This document shows, piece after piece, positions 59,237-64,000 of a stretch of 64,000 nt of DNA. The first letter of the stretch is position 1; each line of letters begins with the position of its first letter. The position numbers and the translations under genes were made by a program. The stretch covers positions 962,251 to 1,026,250 of the forward strand of contig NZ_FSRI01000001.1 in the NCBI RefSeq assembly GCF_900141775.1, read 5' to 3'. The notes below the pieces were generated by a model that was not told the origin of the DNA, ran no database searches, and saw nothing but the letters and a program-made list of their open reading frames with translations. The stretch is from Salinivibrio sp. ES.052. GTDB lineage: Bacteria > Pseudomonadota > Gammaproteobacteria > Enterobacterales > Vibrionaceae.

Positions 59237-60678
59237 TGCGTACGCTTGCGCTATCGTTGTTCACCTCCATTCGCTTTCGTATTGGCGTGACCTTATTGAT
59301 CGTGATTGTTATCGCCCAATTGATCGCAGGGTTAATTTGGTACCAAACCAGTGCGCAAAAGGAGCAAGAGAGCCTACAGAAAACGGTACAAAGCCTAACC
59401 AGTAACGTTGCCGATACTTACAATTACTTTGAGGCGCTTCCCGTCAGTTATCGCTACCTCATCTTGAACCAAATTAGAGAGATGGGCGGCACACGCTTCT
59501 TTATTTCCATCAACCAACGCAAATTAGATGTTGGCTTACCCACACAAACTGCGCGTACCGCCATGATTCTAGATCAGGCATCAACGCGATTGTCTAAATC
59601 AGTGCGCCACGCTCAGCACATTGATGTTGCCTTAAGCCGACGCCAAGATCTCAAAGTGTTTAACTCAGGTATTAAGCTTGAGGCATTGCCTGCTATCTGG
59701 GCCGACTACAGTTTAGCCTTAGGCGATCTGGATTTACCTATCGTTGTGGTACAGATCCAAATGTCACAAAGCGAATGGTTTTATCTCGCGGCGACGCTAC
59801 CTGTGCCCTTCTCGGCCTTATCCCCACAGTTTATCGACCAAAAACAGCTGGTCTTTTTGGGGATTTCTTCGTTGCTTCTTGTCTTTTGTACGGTCTGGTT
59901 GTTGCGATTAGAAATTCGTCCAATTCGGCGACTGGCTAAAGCCGCTACGCTAATGAGCGGACAGCTATATGTCGAAGAAGTACAAGAAGAAGGCAGTAAA
60001 GAAACACGTGCTGCTGTGCGAGCGTTTAATAAAATGCAGCGACGTATACGCGCCTATATCCGCGACCGTGAAATGCTGTTTGGGGCTATATCACACGATT
60101 TAAAGACGCCATTAGCTTGTATGAAATTACGCACGGAAATGTTGGAAGATGATGCAGAGCGGCAAAAATTTGAGACCGTATTGACTGAATTTGATGTGTT
60201 GTTAGAGGGCGCTCTGCAGTGTATTCGTGAAACTGACATCCATGAGGACGTTGAATGGATTAATTTGGTCGACACGCTTGAACAATGCGCAGCGTACTAC
60301 AACCGCAGTAAACATAAGGTTCAGCTTTCGCTACCAGTTGAAAGCCGATTCTTGGGTAAACCCCTTGCGATTAAACGATGCCTTTATAACGTCATCGACA
60401 ACGCGATTAAATATGGTGGCTCCGCTGAGGTTGGTCTTTACGACGGTCATGACAAGGTTGTTATTCAGGTGCGCGACTTTGGTCCAGGATTAGATAAAAA
60501 GTGGCAAGAAAAAGTCTTTGAGCCGTATTTTCGCGTTGATGCAACGACACACACTGGTTCAGGGCTCGGTCTAACCATTTCACGCAGTATTGCTCGCAGC
60601 CATGGCGGCGACCTTTATGTAGAAAATCACTCGACACAAGGACTCATTATCACCATTCAGTTGGCATGTGAACTATGA
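59236..60678 (+). CDS. Membrane histidine kinase, GtrS-like
   Basis: 480-residue sensor kinase: TM1 (about 12-34), a periplasmic domain of about 170 residues, TM2 (about 207-228), HAMP, HisKA with phospho-His in AISHDLKTPLACM (about 286), and HATPase with GSGLGLTISRSIARSHGG. The ATG overlaps the regulator's TGA. Its stop overlaps the binding protein's ATG by 4 bases, so three genes are coupled. The periplasmic domain could contact the binding protein, giving sugar-dependent signalling (inference). Confidence 0.87.
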   Translation: MRTLALSLFTSIRFRIGVTLLIVIVIAQLIAGLIWYQTSAQKEQESLQKTVQSLTSNVADTYNYFEALPVSYRYLILNQIREMGGTRFFISINQRKLDVGLPTQTARTAMILDQASTRLSKSVRHAQHIDVALSRRQDLKVFNSGIKLEALPAIWADYSLALGDLDLPIVVVQIQMSQSEWFYLAATLPVPFSALSPQFIDQKQLVFLGISSLLLVFCTVWLLRLEIRPIRRLAKAATLMSGQLYVEEVQEEGSKETRAAVRAFNKMQRRIRAYIRDREMLFGAISHDLKTPLACMKLRTEMLEDDAERQKFETVLTEFDVLLEGALQCIRETDIHEDVEWINLVDTLEQCAAYYNRSKHKVQLSLPVESRFLGKPLAIKRCLYNVIDNAIKYGGSAEVGLYDGHDKVVIQVRDFGPGLDKKWQEKVFEPYFRVDATTHTGSGLGLTISRSIARSHGGDLYVENHSTQGLIITIQLACEL

Positions 60679-61922
60679 AAAGACTCTTTTTCAACCTATT
60701 ACTCGCAATCGCTTTCCCCATTAACGCAGCACAGTCCACCGTAGCATCTGTTGAATTTCTGCATTGGTGGACATCAGCAGGCGAAGTCCGCGCTGCCAAT
60801 ATCGCCACGCAAGCGCTTGAGGAGGCTAACGTTCACGTCGAAACGCAAGCGATTCAAGGCGGTGGCGGTGATACCGCAATGTCTATTTTACAAGCTCGCG
60901 CAATTGCGGGAACACCGCCAGCTATCGCCCAACTAGAAGGGCCTGCAATCCAGTCATGGGCCGCGCTGGGGTTTCTTTACGACCTAGAACAGTTAGCCCA
61001 TCAAGAACATTGGCGCTCTCAACTCTATCCTATCGCCCGAGCGGTCAATCAATTTGAAGGGAAGTTTGTGGCCACGCCCGTCACGATCCATCGTTTAAAT
61101 TGGATGTGGGTAAATCATGACGTGCTTCACCAATACAACCTATCGCCACCTGACAACTGGGAAGCGCTAATCGACACTTTTAAAATCTTAAAGCGCCATA
61201 ATGTGCAACCGATCGCTATTGGCAATGATCAATGGCAAATCGCATTACTGTTCGAAAACCTTGCTTTTGGCTACGGCGGTGCGGATTATTATCGGCGTGC
61301 ATTTATGGATATGGATAAACATACACTACGGAGCGCAACCACATTTGAGATATTAAGTTTGTTCCGAGAGATTAGCCACCTCATCCAGCCAACGATTTCT
61401 CACATACGCTGGGATGAAGCCACTCAGTTGCTGATTGAAGGAGAGCACGCATTTCAGTTTTCTGGCGACTGGGTACTGGGAGAGCTATTGGCCAAACATG
61501 TAGCGGCTCCAGAAGCAATCGGCTGCTATCAAGCCCCCGCTAAGCACACAGGGTTTATTTACAATATGGACAGCTTCGCACTCTTTAATAGCGCAAGGAG
61601 TGATAGAACAACCGCCAATACGCTCGCTCGCGCCTTATCATCCAAAGCATTTCTTACCGATTTTAATCAAGCAAAAGGGGCACTGCCCGCTCGTAAAGAT
61701 ATCAACCTAAACCAGTTCAACCCGTGCTCTCGCCAAGCTCATCATGATATGGAGCAAGCAGAACAAAACGGCCGCTTGCTTCCTAGTACGGTTGATTCAA
61801 TGGCTGTAAGCCCTATCGTTCAAAAAGCAACGACCAGTGAGATCTATCGGTATTTTAATGATGAAAGTATTGGGCCAGAGGAATTTATTCTGCGCCTTGA
61901 AAATATACCGCGGGGAAAATAA
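60675..61922 (+). CDS. Orphan glucose-type ABC solute-binding protein
   Basis: 415 residues with a signal peptide (RLFFNLLLAIAFPINAA) and a family 1 sugar-binding fold; VEFLHWWTSAGE, the GGGGDTAM segment and AGTPPAIAQLEGPAIQ strongly recall the glucose-binding GtsA of Pseudomonas. No permease or ATPase genes follow: the next gene is on the other strand, 4 bp away. With the kinase directly upstream and overlapping, a sensing role is more likely than transport. The binding specificity is inferred. Confidence 0.82.
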   Translation: MKRLFFNLLLAIAFPINAAQSTVASVEFLHWWTSAGEVRAANIATQALEEANVHVETQAIQGGGGDTAMSILQARAIAGTPPAIAQLEGPAIQSWAALGFLYDLEQLAHQEHWRSQLYPIARAVNQFEGKFVATPVTIHRLNWMWVNHDVLHQYNLSPPDNWEALIDTFKILKRHNVQPIAIGNDQWQIALLFENLAFGYGGADYYRRAFMDMDKHTLRSATTFEILSLFREISHLIQPTISHIRWDEATQLLIEGEHAFQFSGDWVLGELLAKHVAAPEAIGCYQAPAKHTGFIYNMDSFALFNSARSDRTTANTLARALSSKAFLTDFNQAKGALPARKDINLNQFNPCSRQAHHDMEQAEQNGRLLPSTVDSMAVSPIVQKATTSEIYRYFNDESIGPEEFILRLENIPRGK

Positions 61923-61926
61923 ATGA

Positions 61927-62730
61927 CTACTTCTTGCTCAAATCCAGCTTTCCGCCAAATACGGTCACTGCTTGGCCTTGTAGCAACACATGATCGTCGC
62001 TAAGCGTCATCTTGATCTGCCCACCGCGCGCGGACGCTTGATAACCGATAAGCTGCTTTTTACTCAGAGCTTGTGACCAATAGGCTGCCAGCGCACAATG
62101 TGCGGATCCTGTCACTGGGTCTTCATTCACCCCCACCCAAGGGGCGAAGTAGCGAGAGACAATATCGACCGTATTATCAGAGCTTGTCGCAGTTACCACC
62201 ACGCCACGTCCAGGCTGCGTATTTAGCGCGGCAAAATCAGGAGACAGCGCTTTTACATCGTCTTCAGAATCAACCACCAATAGCTCTTTTTCACCAAAGC
62301 AATAACTCGCGCGGATAACAGAGCCATGTAGACCTAAAGCTTCTAGTCGCGATGGGTTTGGCGTTACTTCTGCAAGCTCAGAAACAGGAAATGCCATCGC
62401 TATTCCCTCGCGTTGAACCGTCACGTCAAGAGGCCCAGACTGCGTCTTAAACGTGACACTGTCACCCAGCATTACGTCACCACGCTCAACTAAAATATGT
62501 GCTGTTGCAAGCGTGCCATGACCGCAGAGTGCGACTTCAACTCTCGGTGTAAACCAGCGTAAGGACATGGTATCCAAGGAAAGAAATGCGGTTTCAGAGA
62601 CAGCCATCTCGTCAGCAATAGCGAACATGGTTGCTTCATCCAGCATGGAGGTCGAGATGCACACGCCAGCCGGATTACCTTGAAATAACGACGCACTAAA
62701 GGCATCAACCTGATACATATCGACAATCAT
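61927..62730 (-). CDS. PhzF-family isomerase/epimerase
   Basis: 267-residue two-domain PhzF fold protein. Visible: FQGNPAGV near the N-terminus, the catalytic glutamate region MAVSETAFL, the CGHGTLA turn, and GVNEDPVTGSAHCALA in the second domain. Family members isomerise or epimerise small acids, but the substrate of this one is unknown. The ATG at 62730 overlaps the stop of the small gene upstream (ATGA). An exact matS site lies inside. Convergent with the binding protein gene, with no terminator between. Confidence 0.88.
   Translation of the reverse strand: MIVDMYQVDAFSASLFQGNPAGVCISTSMLDEATMFAIADEMAVSETAFLSLDTMSLRWFTPRVEVALCGHGTLATAHILVERGDVMLGDSVTFKTQSGPLDVTVQREGIAMAFPVSELAEVTPNPSRLEALGLHGSVIRASYCFGEKELLVVDSEDDVKALSPDFAALNTQPGRGVVVTATSSDNTVDIVSRYFAPWVGVNEDPVTGSAHCALAAYWSQALSKKQLIGYQASARGGQIKMTLSDDHVLLQGQAVTVFGGKLDLSKK
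62453..62465. other. matS site in the phzF-like gene
   Basis: GTGACACTGTCAC, an exact match, about 49 kb from dif. Confidence 0.88.
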
Positions 62731-63017
62731 GATTTCATTCCAAGCCGACAACGCAATGAACGATACATTTCTATCATAAAGGTCGTAAAGCCAACGGTAG
62801 GATCGTGTTGTATGTAATCCTCGATTGCATTGAGATTAATCTGGCGAAATTTTTCAATCGCCGTCTCCGCACAATCGGCAACAATCACATCCCCTTCGAT
62901 GATCAACCCCTGCTCTAACAATGCATTTTTTTCAACGAGGTAGTTGGGGTTTTCCTTAACCAAGTAAGTAAATTGGTCACAGTGATTCGGCTGACAAAAA
63001 AAGACATATTGGTTCAT
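62727..63017 (-). CDS. Small protein of unknown function in the PhzF cluster
   Basis: 96-residue acidic protein (MNQYVFFCQPNHCDQFTYLV...) with three cysteines in the N-terminal two thirds and no membrane segment or known motif. It overlaps the kinase-like gene upstream and the PhzF gene downstream by 4 bp each, so all three are likely made together. No family is recognised. Confidence 0.6.
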   Translation of the reverse strand: MNQYVFFCQPNHCDQFTYLVKENPNYLVEKNALLEQGLIIEGDVIVADCAETAIEKFRQINLNAIEDYIQHDPTVGFTTFMIEMYRSLRCRLGMKS

Positions 63018-64000
63018 CGTATATCCTTATCGTTTTTTAGGTGGTGAGCGACACGACACCACTGCTGAGAAAAAGGCACAAAATCTTGATGAGGAATAAA
63101 GCGCTTTGCAGCAACATTATTATGCAAGTACACCTGCTCTAGCGGCCAAATATGATGATCCGCATACATACCCCAGGCTCTGGCTCCATCTATCAGTTCC
63201 TCGCCAGTCAGTGGTAATTGCAACGTATATCCATCAATAAAGGCACTTGATAACAGCGGGTCCATTTGAAACATATATGCACATGCCCGTATCACATCAT
63301 AAGCCGGTGGCATGTTCTGTAATAAATCCCAATCGATCAGACCTGATACTGCGCTATGTCTATCGAAAAAGAGGTTAGCCTGATGGTAGTCGCCGTGAAT
63401 TAGCTGACGTTGAGTGGCTATCTCATATTGGTGCTCACTGTTATTACTCGCCAAGTGCTCTCTCTGTTGTTTAACACGGCGCATCGCCCAATAGCTGTCT
63501 TCGCAGCTAGATGCCTGACTAATTCGTTTAATGATCGTTTCTAATTTGAGTAACCAAGCCTCTTTTTCCCAGTGAAGGGTGATAGTCGGAAAGGCGCTAC
63601 CATCATGCAGAGCAAGCGCACTATGCACTTGCGCGAGAGCAAAACCCGCCGATTGAGCCTGAACTGACGAGAGTTCACTCACGGATCTCCCATGAGCAGC
63701 AGGGTACAAAGCGTAAGATGCACCATTAAATTTGATCAACGTTAACTCTTTGTCGGTGAAGCAGGGAGCAACCACAAACGGCAGCTGGGTTGCTAACGAG
63801 CGCTGAATCTGATGAGACTGTAAGATTTGATCGTCAGTTAACGTTTGATAGCAGCGTAAAAAGAAAACACGCGCAGCATGAATCTTGTACGTAACATTCA
63901 CTGCTCCGCATTCAATTTTTTCAATCGACGAACATTGACCGATGCAAGGCCAATGCATTAACAGTCTATTCAATTCTCTAGCATTGATGAGTTGCACCTC
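63014..64000 (-). CDS. APH/homoserine kinase-like phosphotransferase, 5' end outside the window
   Basis: At least 327 residues of a kinase-like fold (choline/homoserine kinase or APH type). The catalytic loop LIHGDYHQANLFFD and the metal-binding GLIDWDLL are present, and a Phe/Tyr-rich C-terminal lobe follows. The frame is open at the right edge; a GTG at 63997 could be the start, but no ribosome site can be seen, so the gene may begin beyond the window. The substrate is unknown: a small alcohol or amine is typical of the family, and an antibiotic-resistance role is not indicated. Confidence 0.75.
   Translation of the reverse strand, partial: EVQLINARELNRLLMHWPCIGQCSSIEKIECGAVNVTYKIHAARVFFLRCYQTLTDDQILQSHQIQRSLATQLPFVVAPCFTDKELTLIKFNGASYALYPAAHGRSVSELSSVQAQSAGFALAQVHSALALHDGSAFPTITLHWEKEAWLLKLETIIKRISQASSCEDSYWAMRRVKQQREHLASNNSEHQYEIATQRQLIHGDYHQANLFFDRHSAVSGLIDWDLLQNMPPAYDVIRACAYMFQMDPLLSSAFIDGYTLQLPLTGEELIDGARAWGMYADHHIWPLEQVYLHNNVAAKRFIPHQDFVPFSQQWCRVAHHLKNDKDIR

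Overview
The window looks like part of chromosome 1 of a member of the Vibrionaceae. Nearly every protein resembles its Vibrio or enterobacterial counterpart, and the gene order (gdhB-pyrD-zapC-rlmKL-uup-rmf-fabA-lonH-matP, then a FIST/hybrid-kinase pair, ccoNOQP, fnr, uspE, ttcA) matches the Vibrio cholerae terminus region as I remember it. The genus cannot be fixed by eye; a mid-GC genus such as Salinivibrio is plausible. No transposases, phage genes, CRISPR arrays, tRNAs or rRNAs were seen.

The most informative part is a replication-terminus signature. A 28-bp dif site lies at 13681-13708. The matP gene is less than 1 kb to its left. Five exact matS sites (GTGACRNYGTCAC) are spread over the window, one of them inside matP. 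KOPS-type octamers (GGGNAGGG) all point at dif: one on the + strand to its left, five on the - strand to its right. In V. cholerae the matching dif locus is where CTX-type phages integrate; here it is empty.

Layout. 1-13.5 kb: glutamate dehydrogenase (5' end outside the window), pyrimidine synthesis, divisome and ribosome housekeeping genes, fabA with a FabR-like operator in its promoter, lonH and matP. 13.5-18.4 kb: dif, then a NosP/VpsS-like nitric-oxide sensing pair and two poorly known genes. 18.6-28.7 kb: the cbb3 oxidase operon ccoNOQP, its maturation genes ccoHIS and a DsbD_2-type membrane protein, then fnr, uspE and ttcA, a microaerobic/anaerobic respiration block. In this sequence ccoN is broken by a one-base loss in a G tract. 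28.8-36 kb: two envelope proteins, the polyamine transporter potABCD, sirtuin cobB and a DUF3581 protein. 36-42 kb: an HDOD protein, a LysR regulator, a decayed lactate permease next to intact D-lactate dehydrogenase dld, an exported ATP-dependent DNA ligase and an exported L,D-transpeptidase-like protein. 42-55 kb: hrpA, a TerB protein, btuCD, astE, ihfA, pheST and lplA. 55.4-64 kb: a POT peptide transporter, ptsG, a divergent operon of response regulator, histidine kinase and an orphan glucose-type binding protein, and a translationally coupled cluster of a PhzF isomerase, a small unknown protein and a kinase-like protein running off the right edge.

The best candidate for an undescribed system is the response regulator/kinase/binding-protein operon at 58.5-61.9 kb facing ptsG. 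It looks like the sensing half of a Pseudomonas-type glucose ABC locus kept without its permease and placed opposite the glucose PTS transporter. All start choices, domain positions and motif counts were made by eye; no database search was run.
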